Below, one piece after another: positions 11,513 through 23,909 of a stretch of DNA of 64,000 nt. Position 1 is the first letter of the stretch, and each line of letters begins with the position of its first letter. The notes under the pieces are model-generated. The model was not told the DNA's origin, did no database searches, and saw only the letters and a program-made list of their open reading frames with translations. Position numbers and translations under genes: made by a program. The DNA lies in contig NC_037643.1 in assembly GCF_003254395.2 (NCBI RefSeq), positions 2,074,501 through 2,138,500 on the forward strand, written 5' to 3'. The DNA comes from Apis mellifera. Lineage: Eukaryota; Arthropoda; Insecta; Hymenoptera; Apidae.

Positions 11513-11995
11513 TACAGGGTTTGGTTGAATAATATATAAAAAAAGGCATTTTTTTTGGGAAAAAAAAAGTAGAACAAAATTTTTTCGTTTTCTAGAAAAT
11601 CGAGCTTGAATATTTTTTGACTACAAATAAAATTGACTGATTTTGAATTGCACAAATGAATTATCGATAGAAGGTTATTTTAAACAAACAATAAATATAA
11701 AATTAATTTTCGAAAATGCGAATTTTAAAAATCATCGATTATATTCAATTTTTTGATACTATACATTGAATCTCGATTTTCTTAAAAATAACTTAAACAA
11801 TAAAACTTTATTTTTCTACATTTGTTATTTATTTTCAGTAGAATAATTCATTCTAATAAAATTAGCCAATTTTATTTGTAGACTAAATATTTTTAAATTT
11901 GATTTCTTCGAAAATCTTTTAAAAATAAACAAATTTTATTACTCCTTTTTTATTTTTTTTTTATAATCATCCTTTGTATATTATTCGCTCAAACT
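11513..11995. mobile_element. Palindromic MITE-like element (family A)
   Basis: The left end (ACAGGGTTTGGTTGAATAAT, then GACTACAAATAAAATTGACTG near 11620) is matched in reverse complement by the right end (GCCAATTTTATTTGTAGAC near 11865 and ATTATTCGCTCAAACTTT near 11985). The whole unit is thus a long imperfect palindrome of about 480 bp. ACAGGGT termini and small size fit a Tc1/mariner-type MITE. There is no coding capacity. Related sequence occurs near 16430, 40990 and 61640. Confidence 0.6.
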
Positions 11996-12205
11996 TTAAA
12001 TTTATTAAGTTCTATTCTACATATTTTCTGAATAAATTTGCACTATTTGGCCATTGATTAATTGTGCAAATGGAAGATGCAAAAATTCCTTATATATGCA
12101 TCACGTATATCAGTGAAAAAGCAATCCAATATTTTTTATTTATCATTGTATAATACTCAGATATGTTTCTATCAATTCCAACCAATTATTCGTTTTTACC
12201 TGCAG

Positions 12206-12511
12206 GAAATTTCAATGTGGTGCATCGTGTGATAAGATAAAAACTCGAGCCTTCTCTATTCGTGTTAGTGAAATGCAATTGCGATAACGATACCGGCTCT
12301 TTTACGTATAACGTGCCAGTTTTGCAGCTAGACGTAATCATTTAGAAATACACAAGCTTTAACGGTTTACGGACGGAAATGAAAGCGAGATTACGCAGTT
12401 GTTGCTGTGCTATTTCTGCAAAATTACCTTTCGTAACTGTGTCCCTGTGTAGTCTTTTGTTATTACTAACTTTTCGTACGTTAAGTGTCGACATTCTCTT
12501 CATCAACATCG
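12206..12511 (+). CDS. Candidate start exon encoding an N-terminal signal peptide or membrane anchor (coding part 12379-12511)
   Basis: An ATG at 12379 (GGAAATGA context) opens 44 codons beginning MKARLRSCCCAIS, followed by a hydrophobic core LPFVTVSLCSLLLLLTF, then RTLSVDILFINI. The frame is cut by G|GTACGT, a strong donor after 12511 (phase 1). Basic n-region, hydrophobic core and polar end fit a secretory signal peptide or signal anchor. Acceptor-like sites TTTTTACCTGCAG (ends 12205) and CAGTTTTGCAG (ends about 12327) lie upstream, so 12206 or 12328 could begin the exon. Two very short ATG frames precede the start. The protein is not recognised and no continuing exon was identified, so this may be the start of a secreted or receptor protein, or a chance ORF. 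Confidence 0.4.
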
Positions 12512-13243
12512 GTACGTTTGATATATGAAAGCTGTTAAGGTTCAAGGAGATACGGAGAAAAAAGATTTAACTTATATTATTGCTCGAGTTCGAAATTATT
12601 ACGTAATAAGCCTGAAAAAGGAATTTGGAATTCCTCGTTTGCGAAAAAAAAAAAAAAGAAAAGAAATCGTATCGATTTTTTTAAAACACGAGTGAATTAT
12701 CACTCGATTTTAATCTTCTTCCATGTAATAAATCCCTAACATACAGGTATCCGTTTAACTATATGAGCAGGATTAATATGTCAGTTCGTTTTAAAGGAAT
12801 CTTCTCATCTTTCTTCACTAAATCCTCTTCATTTTTCTATTCGATTTCTTCTTCTTTTTCCTCCTCTTGAATCGTGACGTATTCTTCTCGAGACGAAAAT
12901 TAATTTGATAAATATATATATATATATTTTAGAAATAAAATAACGTTGAAAATACCATACTTTAATTAGTGATTAAAAAAATTTGTACGAACACGTGATC
13001 CAAACTTCTGCCCCTTTTAAGATGAAAAATGGCGGACGGTTATTCTTACTGCCTCCTTCGATTCCCGCGCTTTCCCTTCTTCGGCCGCGTTTCACTTTTT
13101 CGCTTGTTTCGTCGCCTGTTTCCGTTTTTAACACGTTTACCAGGCAGAAAATATGGCGATCTAGAATACTCTTAATGGCATTATGGCATTATACAAAATA
13201 GAATTGGGTGCTTGAGGGATTTCAGAAGCCGTAACAGTTAACG

Positions 13244-13288
13244 ATGCCTTGGGCTACTTCGAGTGAGCCAGTCGAGCAAAATTTGATG
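13244..13288 (+). CDS. Candidate small start exon (15 codons)
   Basis: An ATG with A at -3 opens MPWATSSEPVEQNLM and is followed directly by GTGAGTCC, a near-consensus donor at 13289; the exon ends in phase 0. It lies in a GC-richer stretch (13010-13500). The peptide is not recognised, and its phase does not match the exon at 57089. It may be one of several alternative first exons or a chance combination. Confidence 0.28.
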
Positions 13289-13516
13289 GTGAGTCCGGAT
13301 TGGCAACAGCATACACGCCCGTTGGATATATTTTTCTCTGTTCTCGTTCCATCATCGTCGGTTCACAGTCGGTTCAAGTTATCGCATACGAACGGATTGG
13401 TCCGACTTGTCATCGTGATATGTTCCCTTTCCTCTTGTAATTTCTTCGATCGCGTTCGTTATAGAAGAAGAGGAAGAAGAAGAAGGAAAAAAAAATAAAT
13501 TAATTAAACGGCGGAT

Positions 13517-13569
13517 ATGGCGGACGAAGAGAATAAAGAAGAAACTGATCGAGAGGAGGATAAGGAAGG
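13517..13569 (+). CDS. Candidate alternative start exon (acidic N-terminus)
   Basis: An ATG with G at -3 and G at +4 opens MADEENKEETDREEDKE plus two bases (GG), then GTGAGA, a strong donor at 13570. The exon ends in phase 2, which matches the acceptor at 57089 and the endings of the candidate exons at 29876 and 46712. If joined, the next residues would be G-LLGLSPEL. The peptide is strongly charged and not low-complexity DNA, although an A/G-rich tract precedes it (13462-13497). No family recognised. Confidence 0.38.
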
Positions 13570-14790
13570 GTGAGAATAAACGATTTTCTGTTTCAACGAT
13601 CGCGCGATTTTTGCTTTTTTCTTCTTTTCTTTTTTTTCTTTCTTCTCAGAGAATTCTCAGAGATTAGCTACTACTACACATAGTATCTTCCCTGTCTCGA
13701 GTTGTCAATCTCTCATCTGGCATATATATATGTGGAACATAATACTTCAAACTTTCGAGAGTTACTAGAGAATAACTTTTTCCAGATTTATTTGAAAACG
13801 TATCGAATAGCGCAACAAGTCTTCTCCCTCCGTTTTCTCTCCTCTTTTCTCGACAAGTCACATTCCCTTTTTTCTCTCTCTTTCTTTTTCTTATTTTCAA
13901 GGAAGTCGTTAAAAAGATCAAAGAACGATTGCAACGGTTGAGACGGTCGATTATTGTTGGATGCTGAATATTTAGAGCCGGTAATTAAATTTCACCTGGC
14001 CAACGTTTCTGAATTTGAATCGAGTTGAGCGGAGTTTCAGCGACATTCCATCTTTCTAAGCCTAATTTTTAACTTTCTTTTTTCTTCTTTTTTCCTTTTC
14101 ACCAATTCTCTTTGGATATCAAACGCTACTTGACGCAATTCCATCGCAATTCAGAGTGTTCAAGTTTTCAGATTGTTCTCTCGCTGTTTCGTGGAATAAA
14201 AAAAAGAAACCCTTTCATTTATCCTTTTCACATTCTCTTTAAACGAACTTCTTCTTCCCCTTTCCAATAGAATTAAAACAGAGAGACTCCTTCAAAAGAC
14301 GTTTAAACGAACTCGAATACGATGCTCCTCGGTGCCGGGGTGCACTGTTGGGGGGGAGGGGTATTACGTATTTATAATTTAATTCGTTGCCGGTGAAGTT
14401 CGCTTTCTCGCTCGTTACGTGTTCGCCAAAGGGATCGTTTAAAAACAAAAATAGTTTGTAATACGATTCCGAGAGAAGGTGAAAAGTTTCTTTTCCAAAA
14501 GGAGGAAAACCTTTCTATGGAGGGTAAATTATTCGATAGGATCTATTGTTTTTAAGATAATTAGTTTATTACCGTTGATTAACTTTACGATAACTGGGAA
14601 AACAAGTTTTTAACAAGCCAGCCTCGTTCTCACAGTTCTTACTCAACAATAGAGAAAAAGAATTGATATAGAAAGTAATAATACGGAAGAAGATTTATTA
14701 TTTTTTTTTTATATTTATAATATATCGTGGAAATTTGGAATATCACGTATTGCTTAATATAATTATTATATTATACTTTATATTTTAAAT
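13570..14790. other. Mixed-composition intronic or intergenic DNA
   Basis: Pyrimidine-rich and mixed sequence with no exon identified. Open frames on both strands around 13664-13941 overlap each other and are not recognisable proteins. A G-run (14351-14357) and a GC patch lie at 14310-14430. Confidence 0.35.
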
Positions 14791-14798
14791 TTAAAAAT

Positions 14799-15310
14799 AT
14801 AAGTTGAATATATATTTTTATGTTATAATTGTATTAATAAAATTTTTGCCTGAAATTTGAAGAAATTTAGAGGAAGAAGAAAGGCAATATTATCGAAAAA
14901 TTATGAGAAAATTTTTACAGAGTAGATAATTTTACACGAAATAAAATTACTATTTTTGCAAATACGAATATAAGTTGAATATATATTTTTATGTTATAAT
15001 TGTATTAATAAAATTTTTGCCTGAAATTTGAAGAAATTTAGAGGAAGAAGAAAGGCAATATTATCGAAAAATTATGAGAAAATTTTTACAGAGTAGATAA
15101 TTTTACACGAAATAAAATTACTATTTTTGCAAATACGAATATAAGTTGAATATATATTTTTATGTTATAATTGTATTAATAAAATTTTTGCCTGAAATTT
15201 GAAGAAATTTAGAGGAAGAAGAAAGGCAATATTATATTATCGAAAAATCGTGAGAAAATTTTTATAGAGTAGATAATTTTACACGAAATAAAATTATTAT
15301 TTTTGCAAAT
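14799..15310. repeat. 171-bp tandem repeat, three copies
   Basis: The unit beginning ATAAGTTGAATATATATTTT recurs at 14799, 14970 and 15141, a period of exactly 171 bp. The first two copies are almost identical. The third has a short insertion (extra ATTATATT near 15232) and several substitutions and fades near 15310. Units contain GAGGAAGAAGAAAGGCAATA and GTAGATAATTTTACACGAAA. There is no coding capacity. It resembles a minisatellite or the seed of a satellite array. Confidence 0.92.
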
Positions 15311-16425
15311 ATATTTGATATATATTTTGAATAACACGATATATATATTTTTTCTTTATTAATTGAATATCTGAATTCGTAGTTGCATAAAAATCTGCAG
15401 TCTATTTATTGAATTGAATTTTTGAGAAACTAGGAGAATGTTATTCGTTTGCATCATAAGAGAAAATAGACGTTCGTAATAATTGCCTGTTTATAACCAG
15501 ATTATAAATCGTCTATGAAACAATGCAATTGTAAATCAGGATTTATTCAAAATAAATTTATATTGACAGACGAGAAAACTTTGCATTTCGTATTTATTTA
15601 TAAAAATATGAAACGTATTTTACGATATTTTATCTTATAATTCATCCCTTTCAACATTCGTTTTATCCACATTCCAGTAAAATGCTTTTTCATATTTTAT
15701 TTTTTTTGTTGTATAGAAATTTAAATTATGATATATATTTTTTGGGGGAGCGAGAATTACCGATGTAAAAAAAGGTCAAGGCATTTTAATAAAAATTTAT
15801 ATTTAACGAAGGATTAATATATTTTTATATTCTTTAGTTTTATTAGCATTAATTAGTATATTAAAATACAAAATTTTCATTATCCGTATTAATAGAATAC
15901 GAGATTGTTGTAAAATAAAATCGTAATTTTCGGATATTGAAACAAAATTGAATTGATAAATTGAATTATTAAATTTTGAAAAAAATAATATACTTATTTA
16001 CAATAAAATTGAATCAATGGCACAAAAAACAGTTTTCATCATAAAAATTAGCTTTTACCAAAAAAATTTTTTAATATACAAAGAAATATATACTTTGCAA
16101 TTAATTTCCCATTTTAATCTTCCATTTTTTATGATTTTCCAATATTGTATATATTTGCAATTTTCATCACTCATTTCTTTTTTTTATTATTTACTTAATT
16201 TAATTTTTGATTTCGTTTCAACAATTATATGTTATGCGTTCCAATGTCAATTTCAAATTAAATATTATTTTCATTAATATGGAAAGTATGTTTATATTGT
16301 TGTAAGAGATTAGTAAAATATTCCAGATAATGGAACTTACAATAAGGGAAATTGTATTGTAGTTTATATATAGGATTAATTAAAACAACATTAAATTATA
16401 GCACAGTTCTCTTATCTGTATTGGA
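15311..16425. other. AT-rich non-coding stretch
   Basis: No gene recognised. The 86-codon frame at 16017-16277 is Phe/Ile/Tyr/Leu-rich, as expected from AT-rich DNA. Confidence 0.45.
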
Positions 16426-16429
16426 TCAC

Positions 16430-16870
16430 TGTAATCCTCAATCTTCCATATGTACTGAGTTTGAATGAAAAAAATTGAAAAAAAAAAAAAAAAGAAAAGA
16501 AATTAGAATTGGAAAACTTTTTTCGTTCAAAATTTCGAGAAAATTAAATTTGAAAACTTTTCAAGCAACAAATAAAATTGACTAATTTTCTATTGGATAC
16601 GAGAAAACTATTGAGATTACTCGCATGAAAAATAAACAAAAAAGAAATAGAGTAAAATTTTACTATTCAAGAAATTCGATTACTGAATACGATTTCTGAA
16701 AATTCGAAATTATTTTTCAAATGAAATAAAATTAATTTCAGTAGAATTTTAGAATATTATAGTAGAACAATTTTCAAACTCGATTTCTTCAAACTTCCAA
16801 CGAAAATATTTTGGATTTTTTCTCCTCATATTTTTTTAAAGCCAATCTACTCTCCATGCTCGTTTACACA
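16430..16870. mobile_element. Degenerate palindromic MITE-like element (family A)
   Basis: It shares CAACAAATAAAATTGACTAA (about 16566) and neighbouring TTTTTTCGTTC...GAAAATTAAATTTGAAAAC motifs with the element at 11513. The inverse half is seen around 16765-16830 (TTCAAACTCGATTTCTTC). Termini are worn, so borders are approximate. Confidence 0.4.
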
Positions 16871-16974
16871 TTATTCAGATTCAGAAATACAAATCAATGC
16901 TCTCATTAGGTACTTTTTTCTCTTTTTATAAAAAAACCAGTATTTCCACTATCATTGATTTTTCGAATCAAACG

Positions 16975-17330
16975 TTCTCTTCTGAGTGATCCCGAGATTA
17001 ATTCCTCGAAGTAGGAATTCTTCGAAACAACCGAAATCAAAAGAACGGGAAGGCCATCGGAACGAGCTTGTCTTTCTCGCTCGTTTTTATAAGGTTTCTT
17101 CGATTCTTCCTTCAATGTGCTCCCTTCCCCGTGGCGATATCAGCAAGTCCTTGAACGTGTCAAATCGAGCTGACACTGTAAAATGCAAAAATTTCTGGTA
17201 GCTCGGGGCGGCGGTGAAAGGAATACGTGGAAAATTTATCGCTCCTCCGTGGAGAGAAACGATCCACGCTTCCCCATCCACGCGCTTTGATCGTCCAACA
17301 TTTTTTATTCATACGTCGAAGCTTAATCCT
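16975..17330. promoter_or_regulatory. GC-richer island, candidate regulatory element
   Basis: A 350-nt island contains GGGGCGGCGGTGAAAGG and CTTCCCCATCCACGCGC in AT-rich flanks. Short frames are open on both strands (16906-17281), with no clear start, donor or product. A promoter or enhancer is possible; this is a composition-based call. Confidence 0.25.
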
Positions 17331-17385
17331 TCTTCTTCTCGTTCGTTTCCTCGTCTCCCTTTATCTTTTGTTCGAAGAACGTAGC

Positions 17386-17478
17386 GTGTGTGTGTGTGTG
17401 TGTGTGTACGATTATGTTAATCTCTCGACCATTGCGTTAGATCGCTTGTCGATCTCCTCTTATATATATATATATATA
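17386..17478. repeat. (GT)n and (TA)n microsatellites
   Basis: A GT dinucleotide run at 17386-17407 is followed by a TA run at 17461-17478. Both are simple repeats likely to be polymorphic. Confidence 0.9.
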
Positions 17479-17479
17479 C

Positions 17480-20330
17480 ATATACATTTCGTTTCTCTTA
17501 TCTGTAAAGCGCAAAAACAAGGATTAACATAATAGAATGTCTGGTATTGTTTCGTGGTAATAATACCCGTGCATTTACGAATGGTTACGAAGTTGTGTTT
17601 CTTAGATGGATTACGTTGATTAGTTATTCGTTTAACTACACGTCAAGGTTGTTATAATACGGGAAATTGTGATTAAAAATAGTTTAATAGGGTACGATAC
17701 CGTGACATTTATTAATCGTCTTGAAATACGTCCGTATTGTTTTCCAATCACAATGTAGAATTGAATTTTTTGCTAAAAATATAACAGCGATTGTTACGCC
17801 AGATTGAAAGTTTTATTAAATTGTAACGATTGTGTGATTATTTCGCATAAGATTTTTTTTTTTATCAAGAAAACTTGTCAGATTGTATGTACAGTAGTAT
17901 TGCGTTCTTGTAAGTTTTATATGGATAGAATTTTATATATCTATGTAAGAAGCATTTATTAATTTATTTAATTTAACAATTTATTAATTTTCTAGATAAA
18001 TCTGGTTAAAAGAATCAAGCATCGATCTGTATTCAATGTATTTTTTTAACGCCAAGTAAAAATTTTTAAAATAGCTGATTCACCATTTGAATATAAATGG
18101 TGATGTTGTTATGAAAATTATGTCAATGTCGATGTCTATCGTGTTAATTATTTTCGATTTGTAAGAATCTCTAATTTTATTATTATTTTTTTAATAATCA
18201 TCGTGTTATATTCATTAAAAATTCCGATTCTTAAATTTTAATTTTCAATCAGTTTGATTTAAATGCGAAAAAAATTGATGAAATGAAATAACGATAATGA
18301 TTTCTTGCTTCTATGAATAAAGTTTTACATCATACACGTTGTATACACGTTGTGTGTACGTATATGTAAATGTCATATACATAAACACGATACCATTTTA
18401 TACATTTTTTAAATCAAGAATTATTTTTCAGAATTTTTTTTTTCACTTTCCTTTCGTGTCCTTCTAAAACTCCTTATATTCCGTAGAATATTTTAAGATT
18501 ACCTTGTTCTTGGAACAACCTTGAATAATACTGGTAAGGCAATTAGTGTACACTTATCGGCAAATACTTTCTGAGCATTCTTGGCAATAAGGACTACTAT
18601 TTCTTCTCTGGTTACTAGTTATTTAAAAAAAAAAAAAAATTTCATAAGATTTATGCATATATTTATACGTTACTTTTTTTTTTTTTTTACAAAATTAAAA
18701 ACGTGTAATGAGGAAAATAAAATAAAATAACAAATTGAATAAATATATTAATTGACGAAAAATAAATAAGAAGAATCATTACGTTTTTAAGGATATGTAA
18801 GTAAAAAAAAAAATGGCTGAAATAAAATAACAAATCGAAAATAAGTATTTTTATTTCAATAATAATTTAAATTTAAATATTTATTCTTTAATATTTCGTA
18901 TTCGTTTTTTCGTGAAGATAGAAAATAAAAATTATAATGAAAAAGAAGATATTGAAATTTTCATGAAATATTTTCGAATAATTTTTCCATAATTACGTCA
19001 AGATCAGGATAATGATGTAGATAAATGCGATATTTATATTTGAATAACGATTATACCTGAAAAGTGCTTTATTGCTTTACTAAATTTATTTTGCACTTCT
19101 AAGTTGAGATTAGAATTGTAAAACAGTTGTACGAATAGGAAAATAATAATAAAATGAAATTCTTAACGTGTTTTATTATTCGTGTTCTTTTATTTATGTT
19201 TCTCTTTTGAAAATTATATAAAAAAATATTATATAAAATTTGAAAAGCATATAATTTTGAAAAAAAAAATACTTGCAATTATTTGTTCAAAGAACCACGA
19301 TTATGACAAATCGTCAGCGGGATTCGATCATCAGTTTTTTACTCAGTTATTGTTAAAATTCCATTATGCACACTTATTTTTATATATGATAGATATGTAA
19401 GATCAAAATAGAATACTTATGGTAAAAATTAATTCATAAAAGATTAAAAAAGATTTACCATCTTCAACGTATAATTTAATTTCGTTTTTATAATTTATTT
19501 CGCGTTGTCTGTATTTCTGAGATGTAAACAAACATTGAAAACAGAATTAAAGACACCCGATATCTTTGATTTGCCTCTTTCTGACTTATACAATGTACAA
19601 GTAAGTAAATTTTAAATGTTAGCAAAATATATATATATATATATATATATAATTTTGCTTTTATGTATTCAAACTTTCGTTTCATTTTGATGTTTCTTAA
19701 TACGTCTTAGATCAAAATGACTTTTCAAAGTGTATTAATAATTTGATTACATGATTGTTACCGATGTGTATACTTGCTTTCTTTTCTTTTTTTTCCGATA
19801 TTAACAGATTATTGATATAATTTTCGATGTACAAATGACATGTCATTAAGATATCGTAACGAATGGAAAAAATGACTTTTCTTATTAAAATATATTATTC
19901 GATAAAATATTATTTGTAATAAATTTAATAAAAGAGACTTTATCGAAAAACCATGCTTTAGTTAACTCGAGCCATTTTCTACTCATATTATCAATATTTT
20001 AAATATATTCAAAATATCAATCGTTCATAAACAATTACTGCTACTCCTTAATATTATTAACTATTATTATTATCATCAATATAATAAAAATCCTAAACTC
20101 TCGAGAAAAACTCTTTCATATCGATATGTACATCTTTCTTTCTCTAATTATTATTAACTCTTCTTTAAAAAAAAAAATTCATTTACACGAACGAAAGAAA
20201 GGAATATTAACGTTTAATCGAAATTAGGAAAAAAGAAAAATTAATTCCACGTCTTACTAAACGAATATTAAGAGACTGATTAATTTTCTCGTTTCCTTAG
20301 AGATTCATAAATTTAACAATTGGCGATACA
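17480..20330. other. AT-rich non-coding stretch
   Basis: No exon or RNA gene recognised over this 2.8-kb segment. It contains an AT microsatellite at 19627-19652 and several poly-A/T runs. Moderately balanced patches lie at 17530-17760 and 18480-18600. Confidence 0.4.
19627..19652. repeat. (AT)n microsatellite
   Basis: An uninterrupted AT dinucleotide run of about 26 nt. Confidence 0.9.
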
Positions 20331-20349
20331 TATACGTCCATAACGAATC

Positions 20350-20880
20350 CCTCTATTCCATACCGGTTTTCCACTGTTTATATAGTGTTGTGGAAGGAGA
20401 GGGAGAACCAACCGGTGAGAGACGACGACGACGACACGGGGAAAGAAAGACGAAGACACGTCCATTATAGTGTTCCTCCTGAAGGCTCGAGGCGCAGTAT
20501 GGCTCGCGGTATCGATTCGTGGACCTTCTCTTCGTTAATCGATCCTCTCTGGCTTCTTCGATCGAAATTCGTTCCCCGAGCAAGGGGATAAATACGATTT
20601 ATTTCTGAAAACGCGGTGCTATGTGTATACACGCATATTGGTGGCCGGGAGTGAAAAGTATCGGTCGAGCGAGAACGAGCGAGATATCAACGGGTCCTTT
20701 TGACTTGTTGGAATTTGGTATCCGAGGCGGGAATATTAACGTCGAATCGAGCGTTGAAATGTGTTTAGATTGGAATTCTCCAGATTGCCCGAATATTATA
20801 GGAAAATATTGATATTTTCCCCATATCCGAAACTCGACCGGCTTCATCGATCCCCAGATCCCGTTTCAGGAATTCGATTC
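20350..20880 (+). promoter_or_regulatory. GC-rich island with TATA-like box, candidate promoter or first exon
   Basis: A marked compositional island contains GTTTATATAGTG (about 20376-20387, TATA-like), ACGACGACGACGAC, and a 30-codon ATG frame at about 20500 (MARGIDSWTFSSLIDPLWLL...) that stops without a donor. Short frames are open on both strands. It may be an unannotated transcription start with a short uORF or a regulatory element. No protein is supported. Confidence 0.3.
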
Positions 20881-22185
20881 TTATTCTTATTACCTTTGTC
20901 AGGTATTCTCGAAAACTCAATTTGGTGGTTTTTTTTAACGAAAGTTTACGAGATGTGTTTTATTTCAATTTGTTGAAAATTTGATTTGGTGAAAGTAAGG
21001 TAGTATTTGTTTCGATGTATTGGAACGAAAGGGAAATGGATATGGATCATTCTCTAATGAAAGATCTTTTTCTAACGAGAGATGTAAAATATATTTGTTT
21101 TGGTTCTTGCGATGAAATGAAAGTGAAACAATGGATTTAAAAATTGGAATTGAAGGAATAAAAAAAAGGAAAAAATAATGTAGCAGAGTTGTGATTATTA
21201 ATTTATTGATATTTTATCGATATTTCATTTATAGTTTTTGATATCATTCAAGATATGGAGTTGTCATTTGAAAATTATCATTAAAGTATGTAAAAAAATT
21301 GCAGAAAATATAAATAAATTTTATTGAAAAACTATAATTTATAATTTACTTAAGTTGTTTCTACTCACGTTATTATGACATTTCAATGATATTTTGAATA
21401 TGTCAAATTTTTATAATAATTTTGAATTAAAAAAAAAAATAGAAATTTTAATTATCGATATCTTAACGATATTATTTATTGATATATCGAATTTCCATGT
21501 TATTTATCGATTCAGTGAATTTTAGCGTCCGAATTATTGGATTATTATGAAAAAAAAGTATTTGAAAAGAGATCGGGAATAAATATTGTTTTAGTAATGT
21601 TATACGGTTTCAAGATAGATTTACTTCTCTTTGTACTTTGTAATGTAGATTTGACGTATCCCCCCGGTTTTGCATTCTATCCAGATGATATTTCCATAAT
21701 TTTAGTGAAACGCTTTAGAGGATCGTGAGATATCTCTTCTCCCGCGGATTTCTAAAATTTAGATGAAATTCCGCGAGATTGTAAAGTAGTGTTTACGATT
21801 GTTAAAATTAAAAAAAAAAAAAGTTAGAGAAATTAAACTGGAGTAATTAAACGAATTGTATTTCCACTATTTTAATAAATGAAATACTTCTGTAAAAATT
21901 ATAAAACGAATTAAAATTAATAATCAATCTGAATTATAAATTTATATCCATATTTATATCCAAATCACGTGTCAATAATTGTAATTCGAATCCAGATAGA
22001 GATTTACAATCTAATGTCGAATAAATTAATTTAATAATATACGATATATTAATAATTAATAATACTCCAATAATCGAGAAAAATCTCTTAGAATTTTCAG
22101 AATTTATGCTTAATCGTGTTTTCATCATTTTTTCAATATACATATATATATATAGAATACGTACAAATATATATATATATATATA
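20881..22185. other. AT-rich non-coding stretch
   Basis: No gene is seen. TA-rich microsatellites lie at 22141-22153 and 22168-22188, immediately before the transposable element at 22188. Confidence 0.45.
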
Positions 22186-22187
22186 TA

Positions 22188-22420
22188 TACAGGATGTTAA
22201 ATAATGTGATACACTTTTTAGAGGGTGGATTCTAGACATCAAAACGATAAAAAAAGTTCACATACAAATATATTCGATAAGATTTAACGTTATAGGCAGT
22301 TAAGTTCGTATCAGATAGAGCGATACGGCGAACTGTTAAGAATATGCCTGAAATGTTGCGCGGCATCCAGTAACGTCGCTAGCGTAGCGGAGCCCCTCCC
22401 TCGATGAAAATAAATATACT
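22188..22420 (+). repeat. Left terminal inverted repeat of family B copy 1
   Basis: This pairs with 23695-23909 in reverse orientation. Shared landmarks from the outside in are TCTAGACATCAAAACGAT, CGTATCAGATAGAGCGA (right arm TTGTATTAGATAGAGCG) and CGGAGCCCC near the inner border. Confidence 0.75.
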
Positions 22421-23694
22421 GATATTTTTTTTATATACAATTGATTATTTCAAATGAATTTCAATATAAGATAATATATAATATACATAAATATCATGCA
22501 ACTATGAAATATTTTTATATCATTTAAAAGAAAAATTTTAATTGTGCAAATTAAAATCTGTGTAATTAACAGTTATTTAAAAGATTCCTTACCTCAGATA
22601 AATTATAGCAAATTTCACAATATTTGTTAGTTATATGATGATTATACAATATTTCATTTAAAATCATAAATACCATGTTCATTTTTTTATAAGATTTAGA
22701 AAGAATGTATTTTTATATTCACAATTGATTTTTTAATTATATTCAAAAAGTGTACAAGAGAGTTCGAAATGCTTGAATCAATTTGAATTTCAGATTATTA
22801 AATTATCCAATCGAATCACTGACAAATATTTATCTTTATTTCACTTGCATTAAATATTTTTTATTCTTATGCAGAGAGAAATAATAATCGATCTGAATAT
22901 CGTTTATTAATAATATGAATTAATATTACATTACATTAATATCATATACTCATAAAAAATGTATACATATTGCACATAGAACACACAAACTTAACATTCG
23001 ATTTTGAATATTACTATCTCATTTTTTCTTTCTATCAAGTCTTTCAAGTCTCTTTTTCTAACGCTCAGCATTCAATTGTTAGCTATTTCAGAATTTGATG
23101 AAATAATACATATTTGAATATTTCTTTAAAATAAAGTTTTAATTAAATAATTTTCATATGAAATTAAATTATATAATAATAGATAATAATAAAAATAATT
23201 TTATTCAAAGAGATTAATGTGAATAAAAAAAGAAATCTAATATATAATAGTAATGTGAAAAAGAAAAATGTATAATTTTTTTTTATGAATATAAGATAAT
23301 GGCATTATATTAAAATTATGTTATATTAAAATATAAATATTAAATTTCAACTTTTTTGTTTAATAATCTCATAATCGATGCTTCAATTATGAATTTCAAA
23401 TTGATTCAAGTATCATTAATGAATTTCTTGTATATGTGAGGATAAGCAAGTTTATGTGTTAAAAAATACATTCAATCTTTCTAATCTGAAATCTTATGGA
23501 AGTGTATTTTGATTTACTTTTATGGATTTTTTAAATAGGCAGATTGAGTGTCATACAACAATTCAAGTATGAATTTAAAATAGTTTATTTATGGATTTAT
23601 ATAAAGTGTATATATTAATATTCTGGAATTTACTAAAACTTATTCCAAAACTTATTCTAAAATTTATTTGAAATAATCACTTGTACATAAGAAA

Positions 23695-23909
23695 GTATCA
23701 ATATATTTATTTTCATCGAGGGGCTCCGTTATGCAAGCGACAATACGGTACTGCCACGCACTCAGCTGAGCGTTCTCTTTCGACATTTCGCTCTATCTAA
23801 TACAAACTTAAAGTGTTTTCGTTAATTAAACATTCGGATATGTGAATTTTTTCCATCGTTTTGATGTCTAGAATCCAAAGATGTCCCATATGTTTATTAA
23901 TACTCTGTA
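23695..23909 (-). repeat. Right terminal inverted repeat of family B copy 1
   Basis: It contains ATCGAGGGGCTCCG at the inner border, CGCTCTATCTAATACAAAC in the middle and ATCGTTTTGATGTCTAGA toward the outer end, the reverse complements of the left arm motifs. Confidence 0.75.

Larger units (their letters stand above)
22188..23909. mobile_element. Non-autonomous DNA transposon with long terminal inverted repeats (family B, copy 1)
   Basis: Left end TACAGGATGTTAAATAATG and right end TTATTAATACTCTGTA are inverted and flanked by TA-rich DNA. Just inside both ends lies GGATTCTAGACATCAAAACG (left at about 22228, reverse complement at about 23860). The inverted similarity extends over roughly 215-235 bp at each end, as far as GGAGCCCC..CGATGAAAATA. 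The 1.3-kb interior is AT-rich with no transposase ORF. TACAG termini and TA insertion context fit the Tc1/mariner group, but the superfamily is inferred. Confidence 0.75.

Noticed and set aside
17227..17532. 101-codon + strand frame
   Set aside because: It runs through GT and TA microsatellites (VCVCV..., YIYIYI), so it is not a protein gene.
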